64,000 bases of DNA, from assembly GCF_004363295.1 (NCBI RefSeq), contig NZ_SNYQ01000001.1, positions 1-64,000 on the forward strand, read 5' to 3'. Shown piece after piece: positions 36,407 through 46,270 of the stretch. The stretch comes from Mesocricetibacter intestinalis (GTDB lineage: Bacteria; Pseudomonadota; Gammaproteobacteria; Enterobacterales; Pasteurellaceae). Both the position numbers and the translations under genes were made by a program. Within the stretch, counting starts at the first letter, position 1. The number at the start of each line of letters is the position of its first letter. The notes beneath the pieces are model-generated. The model saw nothing but the letters and a program-made list of their open reading frames with translations, searched no databases and was not told where the DNA came from.

Positions 36407-38191
36407 TTAGAGTAAACGCCAGCTTTGTTCCTCGGGGTCGATCAGTAATTGTTGCTGATGATGAGGTTGCAGGGTGGAGCGGTGGCCTACGCTGATAATG
36501 GTGGTATGCGGCAGTTCGGCACGCAGGAGGCGATATATGGCGTCTTCCAATCCTTCGTCCATACTGGCGGTGGCTTCGTCTAAAAATGCGATTAAAGGCC
36601 GGTGCATAAGTAAACGGGCAAAGGCGAGACGTTGTTGTTCACCGAGAGAAAGAACGCGAGCCCAGTCGTTTTCTTCACTAAGGTGGGCGCTTAAATGTCC
36701 CAGTTGAACTTTGAGCATAATTTCCCCGGCAGCGGCAAAATCCGGCTGAGGCGGGGTGTTTTCAGGATAATACAGGGCATCGATTAAGCGTCCTTGCGGC
36801 AAATAAGGTTTCTGCGACAGGAACAAGGCACTGTGTAGCGGGCGCGTTATTTTTCCTTCGGCATAGGGCCAAAGACCGGCGATGGTACGCAACAAGGTGG
36901 TTTTTCCCGCACCGGACGGGCCTTTAATTAATAATGAGGTACCCTGTGCCAGATCCAGATTCAGTTCTCGCAGCAAGGCTTCTCCATTAGGTTTATTAAT
37001 ATTCAGTTGATCTAGGCGCATACCTTCAGCTCCGTCTTCAATGGCGCAGCCGCTTCCGCTATTGACCTGGTTGATTGCGCTATGAAAGCCGGTAAGACGA
37101 TCCAGTACCGCACGGTAGCCGGTGAACTCGTCATAGGAATTACGGAAGAAGGATAGGGCGGATTGTACCTGACCGAAAGCTTGGGCGGTCTGAATTAAAT
37201 CGCCCAGCTGAATCTGTTTATTAAAATAACGGCTGGCCTGAATGATAAAAGGAAAGATAACCGAAACCTGGGAGATCATCAGGTTAAAACCGGAAAGTTT
37301 TAGGGTGCGGTAGACAATTTTCCAAACATTACCTATTACTTTATCGAATTGGGCAAACAGAATATTTTTCTCCATTTTTTCACCGCGGAAAAAGGCGATG
37401 CTTTCGGCGTATTCTTTCAGGCGAATCAGGGAGTAACGATAATTTGCATTCAGTTTTTCGTTGGCAAAGTTTAATTGAATCAGCGGTCGCCCGATTTTAA
37501 AGGCGAAAATACTGCTGACTAGCACATAGATAAAAACTAAAAATACCATGGCGTGGGGAATGGTTACGCCGAATAGCGTCATGGGGCCGGCGAGATCCCA
37601 TAAAATGATGGTGAAGGCGACGATGGAAACCACCGAGGAAATCACACCGGTAGCGAAGCCGATAGAGCTGGAAACATAAGAGAGGATATCCTGCTGAATG
37701 CGTTGATCCGGATTATCCAGCTGGTTCGGTAGGTATTGTACCTTATAGTAGGATTGATTATATGTCCATTTTTCCAGCATGGACTGATTTAGCCAGGTGC
37801 GCCACTGAATGGTAAAACGCTGAGTCAGATAGTAAGTTAAAAGAATATTGCTGATATGAATGGCGGCCAGCACGGAGAAGATGACCATCTGAATCCAGAA
37901 TTCGGCGGCATTCATCTCTTGCAGTGCGTTATACATGGCTTTGTACCATTCGGAGAAGAGTACGGTTAAACGCACCGAAAGGAGGTTAAAGAAAACCAGG
38001 GTTATAAAATAGGCCAGCGGTTTAATACTGCGCCGCGGGGAAAGATAGTCCCTTGCCAACAGCCAAAATTGGCTAGCCCAGCCTGTGGTTCTGACCAACA
38101 GCCAGAGCACCAGAGAAAAGAGTACGGCACTCATACCGAGGGCTTTTAGTATCCATAAAAAAGAAGTCAGCAGTTCTTGTACATAATCCAT
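36407..38191 (-). CDS. ABC transporter with fused membrane and ATPase domains (YddA, SbmA/BacA-like family)
   Basis: A 594-residue half-transporter. The SbmA/BacA-type membrane domain (about 1-330, six segments) is followed by an ATPase domain with Walker A GPSGAGKTT (about 422-430), signature LSLGEQQR and Walker B LIAFLDEATA, and the H-loop VGHRS. It resembles E. coli YddA (561 residues). It acts as a homodimer. Relatives move peptides or vitamin B12; the substrate here is unknown. It is monocistronic and leftward, convergent with the hydrolase operon and divergent from the YidE-type gene. Confidence 0.88.
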   Translation of the reverse strand: MDYVQELLTSFLWILKALGMSAVLFSLVLWLLVRTTGWASQFWLLARDYLSPRRSIKPLAYFITLVFFNLLSVRLTVLFSEWYKAMYNALQEMNAAEFWIQMVIFSVLAAIHISNILLTYYLTQRFTIQWRTWLNQSMLEKWTYNQSYYKVQYLPNQLDNPDQRIQQDILSYVSSSIGFATGVISSVVSIVAFTIILWDLAGPMTLFGVTIPHAMVFLVFIYVLVSSIFAFKIGRPLIQLNFANEKLNANYRYSLIRLKEYAESIAFFRGEKMEKNILFAQFDKVIGNVWKIVYRTLKLSGFNLMISQVSVIFPFIIQASRYFNKQIQLGDLIQTAQAFGQVQSALSFFRNSYDEFTGYRAVLDRLTGFHSAINQVNSGSGCAIEDGAEGMRLDQLNINKPNGEALLRELNLDLAQGTSLLIKGPSGAGKTTLLRTIAGLWPYAEGKITRPLHSALFLSQKPYLPQGRLIDALYYPENTPPQPDFAAAGEIMLKVQLGHLSAHLSEENDWARVLSLGEQQRLAFARLLMHRPLIAFLDEATASMDEGLEDAIYRLLRAELPHTTIISVGHRSTLQPHHQQQLLIDPEEQSWRLL

Positions 38192-38317
38192 ATAATCGCT
38201 TATACCCTGTGATTGAAATTAAGTCGGTTATTTTTTAGTAAATTCGAGAGTTAGGCAAGAAAAATATAAGAAATGTTCAAAATTTCATAGCCGGTCACAT
38301 TTCACCCGGCTAAAGAT

Positions 38318-38326
38318 TGCTATAAT
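38318..38326 (+). promoter_or_regulatory. Extended -10 promoter of the YidE-type gene
   Basis: TGCTATAAT is a perfect extended -10 element 43 bases before the start codon. Confidence 0.55.
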
Positions 38327-38368
38327 TCCTTCAGTTTTCATTATTTTAAATTCGAGGTAGGAAGAGTT

Positions 38369-40027
38369 ATGTCTGATGTTGCCATTACCATCAGTATCCT
38401 TGCCCTTGTCTCCGTGATTGGCCTGTGGATTGGACACTGGAAAATTAAAGGTGTCGGTCTGGGTATCGGGGGCGTGCTGTTCGGGGGCATACTGGTGTCG
38501 CATTTTACCGAACAATACGGTCTGCATCTGGATACGCACACGCTGCATTTTATTCAGGAATTCGGCCTGATTCTGTTTGTATATACCATCGGGATTCAGG
38601 TCGGTCCGGGTTTTTTCGCTTCTTTACGTGAGTCCGGGCTGAAGCTGAATGCTTTTGCCGCACTGGTTGTATTGCTTGGCGCATTATTGGTGGTGATCCT
38701 GTATAAAACGGTGGATATTCCGCTGGATATTATTCTGGGGATTTATTCCGGGGCGGTAACCAACACCCCTTCCCTAGGTGCGGGGCAACAGATTCTTTCG
38801 GAGCTGGGAATGACGGATATTACCCAGAGCATGGGGATGGCTTATGCGGTGGCTTATCCCTTCGGTATCTGCGGTATTTTGCTGACCATGTGGCTGGTGC
38901 GCCTCTTTTTTAAAGTGAAAATAGATGCGGAGGCGGCGAATTTCGATCGGGAATCGGGTCGTGATAAGGATACGCTGCATAAGGTCAATATTAAGGTAAC
39001 CAATACGAATCTGCACGGACTGCTGCTGCGTGATATTCCCGGTATCGAAACCCAGGAGGTTATCTGCACCCGTTTAAAACGCCATGAAAGCATCTGTGTT
39101 CCCAAGGCGGATACGGTAATTCAGCTTGGCGATTTACTGCATATCATCGGCGATTATGCCGCGCTGAAAAAAATGAAGCTGATTATCGGTGAGGAAGTTA
39201 ATGTGGAGGCTTCCAGTCTGAGCGGTAATTTGCGTTCCGAACGGGTGGTGGTAACCAATGAAAAGGTACTGGGGAAGAAAATCCGCAATCTGGCAATCCA
39301 TCAGAAATACGGTGTGGTGATTTCACGTCTGAATCGTGCCGGGGTGGAATTGATTCCGACCGCCAGTACCACTTTACAATTTGGTGATGTTCTGCACATT
39401 GTCGGCAGTGTCGATACTATTGACAGCGCCATTGCCATTTTGGGCAATGCCCAGTCTAAATTGCAGCAGGTGCAGATGTTGCCGGTATTTATCGGTATTG
39501 GTCTGGGCGTTTTGGTCGGTTCCATACCTTTTCATATCCCGGGCTTCCCGGTTGCCTTAAAGCTCGGTCTGGCCGGCGGTCCCTTAGTTGTCGCACTGAT
39601 TCTGGCGCGTATCGGTTCTGTGGGTAAACTGTACTGGTTTATGCCGCCGAGTGCCAATCTGGCGCTGCGGGAAATCGGCATTGTGTTGTTTTTATCCGTG
39701 GTGGGACTAAAATCCGGCGGTAACTTCGTACATACCCTGGTCGAGGGCGGCGGACTGGAATGGATGGGATACGGTATTTTGCTGACCTTTATACCGCTGA
39801 TGGCGGTGGGTATTCTGGCGCGCTTATATGCCAAAATGAATTATCTCAGTATCTGCGGATTGCTGGCGGGGTCTATGACCGATCCGCCGGCTTTGGCTTT
39901 TGCTAATGCGATGAAAGAAGAAAACGGTGCCGCCGCCTTATCTTATGCGACGGTTTATCCCTTGGTTATGTTTTTACGTATTATTTCGCCGCAGCTGCTG
40001 GCGATTTTGCTCTGGTCGGTAATGTAG
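38369..40027 (+). CDS. yidE: YidE-type putative transporter (AspT/YbjL/YidE family)
   Basis: A 552-residue inner-membrane protein. Two membrane blocks of about five segments each (1-160 and 375-552), with internal repeats of the AspT type, flank two cytoplasmic TrkA-C (RCK-C) domains (about 205-365) that usually sense ligands. E. coli YidE is 553 residues. AspT is an aspartate:alanine exchanger, but no substrate is known for YidE. AGGTAGGAAGAG precedes the ATG. Monocistronic. Confidence 0.9.
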   Translation: MSDVAITISILALVSVIGLWIGHWKIKGVGLGIGGVLFGGILVSHFTEQYGLHLDTHTLHFIQEFGLILFVYTIGIQVGPGFFASLRESGLKLNAFAALVVLLGALLVVILYKTVDIPLDIILGIYSGAVTNTPSLGAGQQILSELGMTDITQSMGMAYAVAYPFGICGILLTMWLVRLFFKVKIDAEAANFDRESGRDKDTLHKVNIKVTNTNLHGLLLRDIPGIETQEVICTRLKRHESICVPKADTVIQLGDLLHIIGDYAALKKMKLIIGEEVNVEASSLSGNLRSERVVVTNEKVLGKKIRNLAIHQKYGVVISRLNRAGVELIPTASTTLQFGDVLHIVGSVDTIDSAIAILGNAQSKLQQVQMLPVFIGIGLGVLVGSIPFHIPGFPVALKLGLAGGPLVVALILARIGSVGKLYWFMPPSANLALREIGIVLFLSVVGLKSGGNFVHTLVEGGGLEWMGYGILLTFIPLMAVGILARLYAKMNYLSICGLLAGSMTDPPALAFANAMKEENGAAALSYATVYPLVMFLRIISPQLLAILLWSVM

Positions 40028-40120
40028 CCGGAAATTACCGACGGATTATGTTTATTCGCCGCCGCAGGGTTACTGCGAGCGGCGGATTTATTATTGTTGC
40101 GGAAAAATCCGTGGAAAATG

Positions 40121-40129
40121 ACCGCACTT
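40121..40129 (-). repeat. DNA uptake signal sequence upstream of srmB
   Basis: Exact ACCGCACTT in the 171-base gap between the YidE-type gene and srmB. Confidence 0.85.
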
Positions 40130-40146
40130 TTGCCGCTAAAGTAGGA

Positions 40147-40152
40147 TATAAT
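40147..40152 (+). promoter_or_regulatory. Candidate -10 box of srmB
   Basis: Perfect TATAAT 47 bases before the start codon; the -35 overlaps the uptake signal and is poor. Confidence 0.4.
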
Positions 40153-40198
40153 CGCGCGGACTTTTATTAACGGATACTCAATAGAGCAGAGAAACAGT

Positions 40199-41527
40199 AT
40201 GCCACAAACGCAATTTGAAGATTTCGATCTTTCGCCGCAATTATTACGCGCGCTAGAGAAAAAAGGCTATAGCCGACCGACCGCCATTCAGTGCGAAGCC
40301 ATTCCTGCCGCGATGGAAGAACGTGATGTATTAGGTTCCGCACCGACCGGCACCGGAAAAACCGTCGCTTTTTTATTACCTGCGATTCAGCATTTACTGG
40401 ACTATCCGCGACGTAAGCCGGGGCCGCCGCGCATTTTGATTCTGACGCCGACCCGCGAACTGGCGATGCAGGTGGCCGAACAGGCTGAGGCATTGGCCTG
40501 TTTTACCGATTTGAGTATCGCTACCATTACCGGCGGCGTTGCCTACCAGAATCATGGTGAAGTGTTCAATAAGAATCAGGATATGGTGGTAGCTACGCCG
40601 GGACGCTTGCTGCAATATATCCAGGAAGAAAATTTTGACTGCCGGGCGGTGGAAATATTAATTTTTGACGAAGCGGATCGTTTGTTGCAAATGGGCTTCG
40701 GTCAGAGTGCGGAAAAAATTGCGGCGGAAACCCGCTGGCGTAAGCAGACCCTTTTGTTTTCCGCTACCTTGGAAGGGGAATTATTGGCGGATTTTGCCGC
40801 CCGCCTGTTAAATGATCCGATACGAATTGATGCCGAATCCAGCCGGCGCGAGCGGAAGAAAATTCAGCAATGGTATTATCATGCGGACAGTAACGAGCAT
40901 AAAATCAAACTGCTTGCCCGTTTTATCGAGCAAGAGGATATTCAGCGCGGTATTGTATTCGTACGCCGGCGCGAAGAGGTACGCGCACTGTCGGAAACCT
41001 TGCGTAAACGCGGTATCCGCACGACTTATTTAGAAGGCGAGATGGCGCAGAGTCAGCGTAATAATGCGGTAGATAAGCTGAAAAACGGCGTGGTGCGGAT
41101 TTTAGTGGCAACGGATGTGGCGGCGCGGGGTATCGATATTGAAGATATCAGCCATGTAATGAATTTCGATTTGCCCTATAGTGCGGATGTCTATCTGCAT
41201 CGTATTGGGCGTACCGCCCGGGCGGGGAAAAAAGGCTGTGCGGTTTCTTTTGTGGAGAGCCATGATTATAAATTGCTCGGTAAAATCAAGCGCTATAGCG
41301 GAGAGTTGCTGAAGCCCCGTATTATCGAGGGGCTGGAGCCGCGAACCAAGGCGCCTAAGAACGGCGAAGTGAAAAGCGTCAGCAAAAAACAGAAAGCGCG
41401 TAAAAAAGCACAATATGAAGAGCGTAAAAAAAGCGACCGTAAGATAAAGGTGCGCCATAAAGAAAGTAAAAATATCGGTAAACGTCGTCGTCCTAAGGCA
41501 GTTTTAGAGGAAAGTTCGCCGTCTTAG
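40199..41527 (+). CDS. srmB: DEAD-box RNA helicase SrmB
   Basis: A 442-residue ATP-dependent RNA helicase acting in 50S ribosome assembly. The Q motif with GYSRPTAIQ, Walker A APTGTGKT (about 44-51), DEAD box (about 157-160), SAT motif and HRIGRTARAG motif VI are intact. The C-terminal 75 residues are strongly Lys/Arg-rich, as in E. coli SrmB (444 residues). The gene pairs tail-to-tail with trmN6 (4-base overlap), the same divergence partner region seen in E. coli (srmB next to yfiC) but here convergent. Confidence 0.93.
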   Translation: MPQTQFEDFDLSPQLLRALEKKGYSRPTAIQCEAIPAAMEERDVLGSAPTGTGKTVAFLLPAIQHLLDYPRRKPGPPRILILTPTRELAMQVAEQAEALACFTDLSIATITGGVAYQNHGEVFNKNQDMVVATPGRLLQYIQEENFDCRAVEILIFDEADRLLQMGFGQSAEKIAAETRWRKQTLLFSATLEGELLADFAARLLNDPIRIDAESSRRERKKIQQWYYHADSNEHKIKLLARFIEQEDIQRGIVFVRRREEVRALSETLRKRGIRTTYLEGEMAQSQRNNAVDKLKNGVVRILVATDVAARGIDIEDISHVMNFDLPYSADVYLHRIGRTARAGKKGCAVSFVESHDYKLLGKIKRYSGELLKPRIIEGLEPRTKAPKNGEVKSVSKKQKARKKAQYEERKKSDRKIKVRHKESKNIGKRRRPKAVLEESSPS

Positions 41528-42237
41528 AATTTTAAATAAAAATCCCGGGTCAGACGGATAAAGTCCGGCGTATACTGATTTTCAGCGTTATAGATCACCA
41601 AGCGGCTCAATTCGGTTGGTGATTTTTTACGTCCGAAAGAAAGGAGCAAACGATGGGGAGGCTTTCCTTGTTTGGTGATGACTTCGCAGGCGCGCAGGCA
41701 GTAAAGATCGGTTTGCTGCTGCAATATTTTTCCGGCGGTAAAGGGCAGAATAAAATGGATTTGTCCCTGCTCCGATAAACATTGTGCCGCGTTCTGGAGC
41801 CAGTCTTGATGAGTTTGTTCGGCAAAGTAGCGAGCCTGATTACGAGCCGGGTTACTACAGCTGATAGCGGCTTCAAAATAAGGCGGGTTTGCGGCGATAA
41901 TATCGAATTGTTGCCGGCTGCGGGTTAAAAATTCAAGCACATCTTCGCGGTAAATCCGTAATTTATCCGACCAGGGAGAATGGCGAAAATTTTCTTGTGC
42001 CTGAGCCATTGCCGCCGCATCGATTTCCACGGCGGTAATCCGGCAGTGCGGGGCGGTTCGCTGCGCCAGCATCAGTGCAATCAGACCGCTACCGCAGCCC
42101 ATATCCAGACAAGATGAGGCTTGCTCGGTGGGTGCAATCCAGGCTCCGAGCAGAATACCGTCGGTACCGACTTTCATGGCGCATTTATCGTGGCGGAGGC
42201 TAAACTGTTTAAAACGAAAATCCGGATTTTCTTGCAT
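41524..42237 (-). CDS. trmN6: tRNA1(Val) adenine-37 N6-methyltransferase TrmN6
   Basis: A 237-residue SAM-dependent methyltransferase. The SAM motif LDMGCGSGLIALMLAQ (about 39-54) and the catalytic NPPY motif (about 116-119) identify an adenine N6 enzyme; overall likeness is to YfiC/TrmN6 (E. coli 245 residues). It modifies A37 in tRNA-Val. Its last bases overlap the end of srmB. Confidence 0.92.
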   Translation of the reverse strand: MQENPDFRFKQFSLRHDKCAMKVGTDGILLGAWIAPTEQASSCLDMGCGSGLIALMLAQRTAPHCRITAVEIDAAAMAQAQENFRHSPWSDKLRIYREDVLEFLTRSRQQFDIIAANPPYFEAAISCSNPARNQARYFAEQTHQDWLQNAAQCLSEQGQIHFILPFTAGKILQQQTDLYCLRACEVITKQGKPPHRLLLSFGRKKSPTELSRLVIYNAENQYTPDFIRLTRDFYLKF

Positions 42238-42477
42238 AAGTACTGGCTCAGGAGATAGTCAGGAGATAGAAAGAAGCTATTTTCGCATTATTCGGGGCGT
42301 TAAATCCAGTTGTCCGTAAGCTTCGAGGTGAATCTTTCGGCTTGTTCCTTCCTGTGTCGTACGGCTTATTCGAATACTTACCGAAATTGTGAGGATACCC
42401 TTTTCCCCTTTGCATTGCGCTTCCGGCGAAAAATCAGGTTTAATGAAAATTTAATATGAAAGCCGCAAATAAAATGC

Positions 42478-42483
42478 TACAAT
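42478..42483 (+). promoter_or_regulatory. Candidate -10 box of secE-nusG
   Basis: TACAAT lies 52 bases before the secE start in the 297-base gap after trmN6. No clear -35. The rest of the gap shows no gene and, unlike many relatives, no tRNA-Trp in front of secE. Confidence 0.4.
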
Positions 42484-42502
42484 CACGCGTTCGAAAAATC
42501 TC

Positions 42503-42520
42503 TCAAATTTTAAAATTTGA
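42503..42520. repeat. Perfect AT-rich palindrome in the secE leader
   Basis: An 18-base perfect palindrome (TCAAATTT/TAAAATTTGA type) lies between the candidate promoter and the secE start. It could be a regulator site or a small hairpin in the leader mRNA. Confidence 0.5.
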
Positions 42521-42534
42521 TCTATAGGTTGATT

Positions 42535-42948
42535 ATGGCTTCAGAAATCGAGAAAAAGAAGAAAACGGCTGCGGAAGAAGTTGAGCAGAAATCCAAGGGC
42601 TTAAATGCTTTTTTATGGGTTCTGGTCGTATTGCTTGTTGCCATCGCCGCCGTCGGTAATATTTATTTTACTGATCAATTTGCCACGCCCGTCCGTGTGA
42701 TCGGTGTGATCCTTTTATTAGTCGTCGCATTAGCACTCGCCGCCCTTACTAATCAGGGTAAAACGGCGCGCACCTTCTTCGGCGAATCCAGAATCGAATT
42801 GAGAAGAATCGTATGGCCGACCCGTCCGGAAACCATGCAGACAACATTTATCGTGATGGGCGTTACCGTACTGACTTCATTAATTTTATGGGGTTTCGAC
42901 AGTATCATCGTTTCATTGTTGAAATTCTTAACCGATTTGAGGTTCTAA
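42535..42948 (+). CDS. secE: Preprotein translocase subunit SecE
   Basis: A 137-residue inner-membrane clamp of the SecYEG channel with three membrane segments (about 22-40, 46-64 and 104-124) and the conserved cytoplasmic [16 protein letters not shown] amphipathic helix before the last one. The upstream ATG at 42517 sits in the palindromic leader; ATG 42535 (MASEIEKKK) fits the family. One base separates it from nusG. Confidence 0.95.
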   Translation: MASEIEKKKKTAAEEVEQKSKGLNAFLWVLVVLLVAIAAVGNIYFTDQFATPVRVIGVILLLVVALALAALTNQGKTARTFFGESRIELRRIVWPTRPETMQTTFIVMGVTVLTSLILWGFDSIIVSLLKFLTDLRF

Positions 42949-42949
42949 A

Positions 42950-43501
42950 ATGACAGACAATGCAGCAAAAAAACGCTGGTACGTATTACAGGCGTTTTCA
43001 GGTTTTGAAGGTCGTGTGGCGGCAACCTTGCGCGAATACATTAAGTTAAACGCCATGGAAGATCAGTTCGGCGAAGTGTTGGTTCCTACCGAAGAAGTGG
43101 TGGAGAACGTTGCCGGTAAACGCCGCAAAAGCGAGCGGAAATTCTTCCCGGGCTATGTGCTGGTACAAATGGAAATGAACGACGATACCTGGCACCTTGT
43201 TCGCAGTGTTCCGCGCGTAATGGGTTTTATCGGCGGTACGCCGGATAAACCAGCACCGATCAGCAATCGTGAAGCGGATATTATTCTGAACCGTTTGGAA
43301 CAGAGCAGCGATAAACCAAGACCGAAAACCACCTTTATGCCCGGTGAAGAAGTGCGCGTTACCGAAGGGCCGTTCGCCGACTTTAACGGTACGGTGGAAG
43401 AAGTGGATTATGAAAAAAGCCGGGTTAAAGTATCCGTATCCATCTTCGGTCGTGCTACACCGGTGGAACTGGAGTTCGGTCAGGTGGAAAAAGCCAGCTG
43501 A
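42950..43501 (+). CDS. nusG: Transcription elongation/antitermination factor NusG
   Basis: A 183-residue factor linking RNA polymerase to Rho and to ribosomal S10. The NGN domain (about 7-120) with [11 protein letters not shown] and FPGYVLVQM, then a KOW domain with [22 protein letters not shown] (about 130-151). E. coli NusG is 181 residues. It is in the usual secE-nusG pair. Confidence 0.97.
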   Translation: MTDNAAKKRWYVLQAFSGFEGRVAATLREYIKLNAMEDQFGEVLVPTEEVVENVAGKRRKSERKFFPGYVLVQMEMNDDTWHLVRSVPRVMGFIGGTPDKPAPISNREADIILNRLEQSSDKPRPKTTFMPGEEVRVTEGPFADFNGTVEEVDYEKSRVKVSVSIFGRATPVELEFGQVEKAS

Positions 43502-43506
43502 TTTTC

Positions 43507-43562
43507 ACCGCACTTTTTCCGTCTTCCGGAGGGAAGGTGATTAAAGTGCGGTCGTTTTTTTT
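43507..43562 (+). terminator. secE-nusG terminator formed by an inverted uptake-signal pair
   Basis: ACCGCACTT (43507-43515) and AAGTGCGGT (43544-43552) form a 10-bp perfect stem (43507-43516 with 43543-43552), followed directly by CG and T8 (43555-43562). It fits an intrinsic terminator whose arms are uptake signals. Confidence 0.85.
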
Positions 43563-43582
43563 CAAGTTTTTTAGTACTGAAC

Positions 43583-43611
43583 TTGAAATTACGGCTGTGT
43601 TTAATTAGAAT
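43583..43611 (+). promoter_or_regulatory. rplK-rplA promoter
   Basis: TTGAAA (43583-43588), a 17-base spacer and TAGAAT (43606-43611), immediately after the nusG terminator and 66 bases before rplK. Confidence 0.7.
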
Positions 43612-43676
43612 ACAGCCCTTTAATCAACAGGGGAGCCGAATCCTCGGCGATATCACCCACAATAAAGGAAATTAAA

Positions 43677-44105
43677 ATGGCAAAGAAAGTTCAAGCCTAC
43701 GTTAAGCTGCAGGTTGCAGCGGGTATGGCTAACCCGTCTCCGCCGGTTGGTCCTGCATTGGGTCAGCAAGGCGTAAACATCATGGAATTCTGTAAAGCGT
43801 TCAACGCACGTACCGAAAGTTTGGAAAAAGGTTTACCTATTCCTGTCGTGATCACCGTTTATGCCGACCGTTCATTCACTTTCGTGACTAAAACACCTCC
43901 GGCAGCCGTATTGCTGAAAAAAGCTGCGGGCGTTAAATCCGGTTCCGGTAAACCGAACAAAGATAAAGTCGGTAAAGTAACCCGTGAACAGGTACGTCAG
44001 ATCGCCGAAACTAAAGCGGCGGATATGACCGGTGCAACTATCGAAACCAAAATGAAATCTATTGAAGGTACTGCGCGTTCAATGGGTTTGGTAGTGGAGG
44101 ACTAA
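43677..44105 (+). CDS. rplK: 50S ribosomal protein L11
   Basis: A 142-residue L11 of standard length. The N-terminal domain has the Pro-rich [15 protein letters not shown] segment (about 18-32) and the C-terminal domain binds 23S rRNA, with [11 protein letters not shown] near the end. It forms the GTPase-associated stalk base. Co-transcribed with rplA (3-base gap). Confidence 0.98.
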   Translation: MAKKVQAYVKLQVAAGMANPSPPVGPALGQQGVNIMEFCKAFNARTESLEKGLPIPVVITVYADRSFTFVTKTPPAAVLLKKAAGVKSGSGKPNKDKVGKVTREQVRQIAETKAADMTGATIETKMKSIEGTARSMGLVVED

Positions 44106-44108
44106 TCA

Positions 44109-44798
44109 ATGGCTAAACTTACCAAACGTATGAAAGCGATTAAAGCAGGCGTAGATTCAACTAAAGCTTACGAAATCAACGAAGCCATCGCATTATTGAA
44201 ACAGTTCGCTACAGCGAAATTCAACGAAAGCGTTGACGTAGCGGTGAATTTAGGTATTGATGCACGTAAATCCGATCAGAACGTACGTGGCGCTACCGTA
44301 CTTCCACATGGTACAGGTCGTTCCGTTCGCGTCGCCGTATTTACACAGGGTGCAAATGCCGATGCAGCGAAAGAAGCGGGCGCAGATTTAGTGGGTATGG
44401 AAGATCTTGCCGATCAGATCAAGAAAGGCGAAATGAACTTCGATGTAGTTATTGCTTCTCCGGATGCAATGCGCGTAGTTGGTCAGTTAGGTCAGATCCT
44501 TGGTCCGCGCGGTTTAATGCCTAACCCGAAAGTAGGTACCGTAACTCCTAATGTTGCGGAAGCGGTTAAAAATGCGAAATCCGGACAGGTTCGTTACCGT
44601 AATGACAAAAACGGTATTATCCATACCACCATCGGTAAAGCGGATTTCTCTGCGGAACAGTTAAAAGAAAACTTACAGGCCTTGTTAGCGGCTTTAACTA
44701 AAGCTAAACCGGCAAGCGCTAAGGGTATCTTTATTAAGAAAGTAAGTGTTTCTACTACTCAGGGCGCCGGTGTCCAGGTAGATCAGAGCAGCTTATAA
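44109..44798 (+). CDS. rplA: 50S ribosomal protein L1
   Basis: A 229-residue L1 with the family motif region around [15 protein letters not shown]. It binds the mobile L1 stalk of 23S rRNA and in E. coli represses its own rplK-rplA mRNA. A terminator follows, so here the L11 operon is separated from rplJ-rplL. Confidence 0.98.
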   Translation: MAKLTKRMKAIKAGVDSTKAYEINEAIALLKQFATAKFNESVDVAVNLGIDARKSDQNVRGATVLPHGTGRSVRVAVFTQGANADAAKEAGADLVGMEDLADQIKKGEMNFDVVIASPDAMRVVGQLGQILGPRGLMPNPKVGTVTPNVAEAVKNAKSGQVRYRNDKNGIIHTTIGKADFSAEQLKENLQALLAALTKAKPASAKGIFIKKVSVSTTQGAGVQVDQSSL

Positions 44799-44817
44799 TC
44801 TGTACCGACCCTTTACA

Positions 44818-44856
44818 AAGGCATAGTTTATATTTATAATTCTATGCCTTATTTTT
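44818..44856 (+). terminator. Terminator of rplK-rplA
   Basis: A 9-bp perfect stem (44818-44826 with 44842-44850), 15-base loop, then ATTTTT. Confidence 0.8.
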
Positions 44857-44893
44857 GCGGCTATCCGCAAATATGATTTTTTCTGGCTGGTGC

Positions 44894-45074
44894 TTGACCT
44901 TATTCAAGCCCCGTCCGAGACCGTAGGGGAAAGCGATTTCTTAATTATCCTACGTAGATGGTGAACAGAGTATGAATTTTTCTGCTTCTGTACACCGAAG
45001 TGGTCCTGATATGCAGTTGAATATCAGGTAATTTAATTCCGAGCAATCGGAGTGTATTCAGGAGCTAAAAGCCA
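44894..45074 (+). ncRNA. L10 leader (rplJ autoregulatory mRNA leader)
   Basis: The region ahead of rplJ has the features of the L10(L12)4-binding leader. CCGTCCGAGACCGTAGG (44911-44927) has arms CGTAGG pairing with CCTACG (44949-44954) and CCGTC pairing with GATGG (44957-44961). Two further hairpins follow: CCTGATAT/ATATCAGG (45005-45028) and TCCGA-GCAA-TCGGA (45038-45051, GNRA-type loop), then CAGGAGCTAAAAGCC before the ATG. A TTGACC at 44894 may be the -35 of its promoter; no good -10 was seen. The known role is translational repression of rplJ-rplL by free L10. Confidence 0.75.
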
Positions 45075-45563
45075 ATGGCATTAAATCTTCAAGATAAGCA
45101 AGCAATTGTTGCTGAAGTAAATGAAGCAGCCAAAGGTGCCCTATCTGCGGTTATCGCCGATTCACGCGGTGTTACTGTAGATAAAATGACCGAATTACGT
45201 AAAACGGCTCGTGAAGCAGGCGTTTCTATTCGCGTCGTACGTAACACTTTATTACGTCGTGCGGTGGAAGGTACTGACTTCGAATGTCTGAAAGATACGT
45301 TTGTCGGTCCTACACTTATCGCATTCTCTAACGAGCATCCGGGTGCTGCGGCACGTTTGTTCAAAGATTTTGCGAAAGCAAACGATAAGTTTGAAATTAA
45401 AGGTGCGGCCTTTGAAGGTAAAGTTCAAAATGTTGATTTCTTAGCAACATTACCGACTTACGAAGAAGCAATTGCACGTTTAATGGGTACCATGAAAGAA
45501 GCTGCGGCAGGCAAACTCGTTCGCACTTTGGCGGCATTACGCGACAAATTGGAAGCGGCTTAA
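45075..45563 (+). CDS. rplJ: 50S ribosomal protein L10
   Basis: A 162-residue L10. The N-terminal 23S rRNA-binding part contains the [13 protein letters not shown] segment (about 55-67). The C-terminal helix carries L7/L12 dimers. It is expected to bind the leader just upstream. 48 bases to the next Met codon region and 57 to rplL. Confidence 0.98.
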   Translation: MALNLQDKQAIVAEVNEAAKGALSAVIADSRGVTVDKMTELRKTAREAGVSIRVVRNTLLRRAVEGTDFECLKDTFVGPTLIAFSNEHPGAAARLFKDFAKANDKFEIKGAAFEGKVQNVDFLATLPTYEEAIARLMGTMKEAAAGKLVRTLAALRDKLEAA

Positions 45564-45608
45564 TTTTACATTAAGATACGCTTAACTTTTTCATTATTTT
45601 TACTTTAG

Positions 45609-45989
<381 letters not shown>

Positions 45990-46270
45990 TTTTTGATTAT
46001 CTCTTGTCCTGTTTCAGGCCTGATGGCTGGTGGTTTATCCATCAGCCATTTTGTGCTATCAAACTGAAACAAAAAAACAAAAACAAATTTGCCGTTTAAT
46101 TGCTTTTTGTTTTTACTCGGATTAATACAGCATTTTAATTCGGGCAACCCACTACAGAAGTAAGGTTCAGAGTGCGGTCATCTAACAAACGGTATCAAAT
46201 ACACTGCACCAATGGCGAAAGCATTGCGTGTGCTAATTGTGGGTCACTGAACAGCAAGCAGAGGAACCCT
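45990..46270 (+). other. rplL-rpoB intergenic region with attenuator-like hairpins
   Basis: A 281-base gap. Hairpin 1 is an 11-bp stem with one G-U pair (46023-46033 with 46039-46049), 5-base loop and a short TTT tail, a likely partial terminator like the one known before E. coli rpoB. Hairpin 2 is an AT stem AAAAACAAAAA/TTTTTGTTTTT (46073-46083 with 46104-46114). The last part before rpoB is unstructured by eye and contains a degenerate uptake signal near 46168. Confidence 0.6.

Noticed and set aside
42238-42534. A tRNA gene in front of secE, as in many relatives
   Set aside because: No cloverleaf arms or T-loop sequence could be found in this stretch.
46172-46270. A 33-codon N-terminal extension of rpoB
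   Set aside because: The family N-terminus MVYSYTEKK and a good ribosome site are at 46271, and the extension is not conserved in kind.
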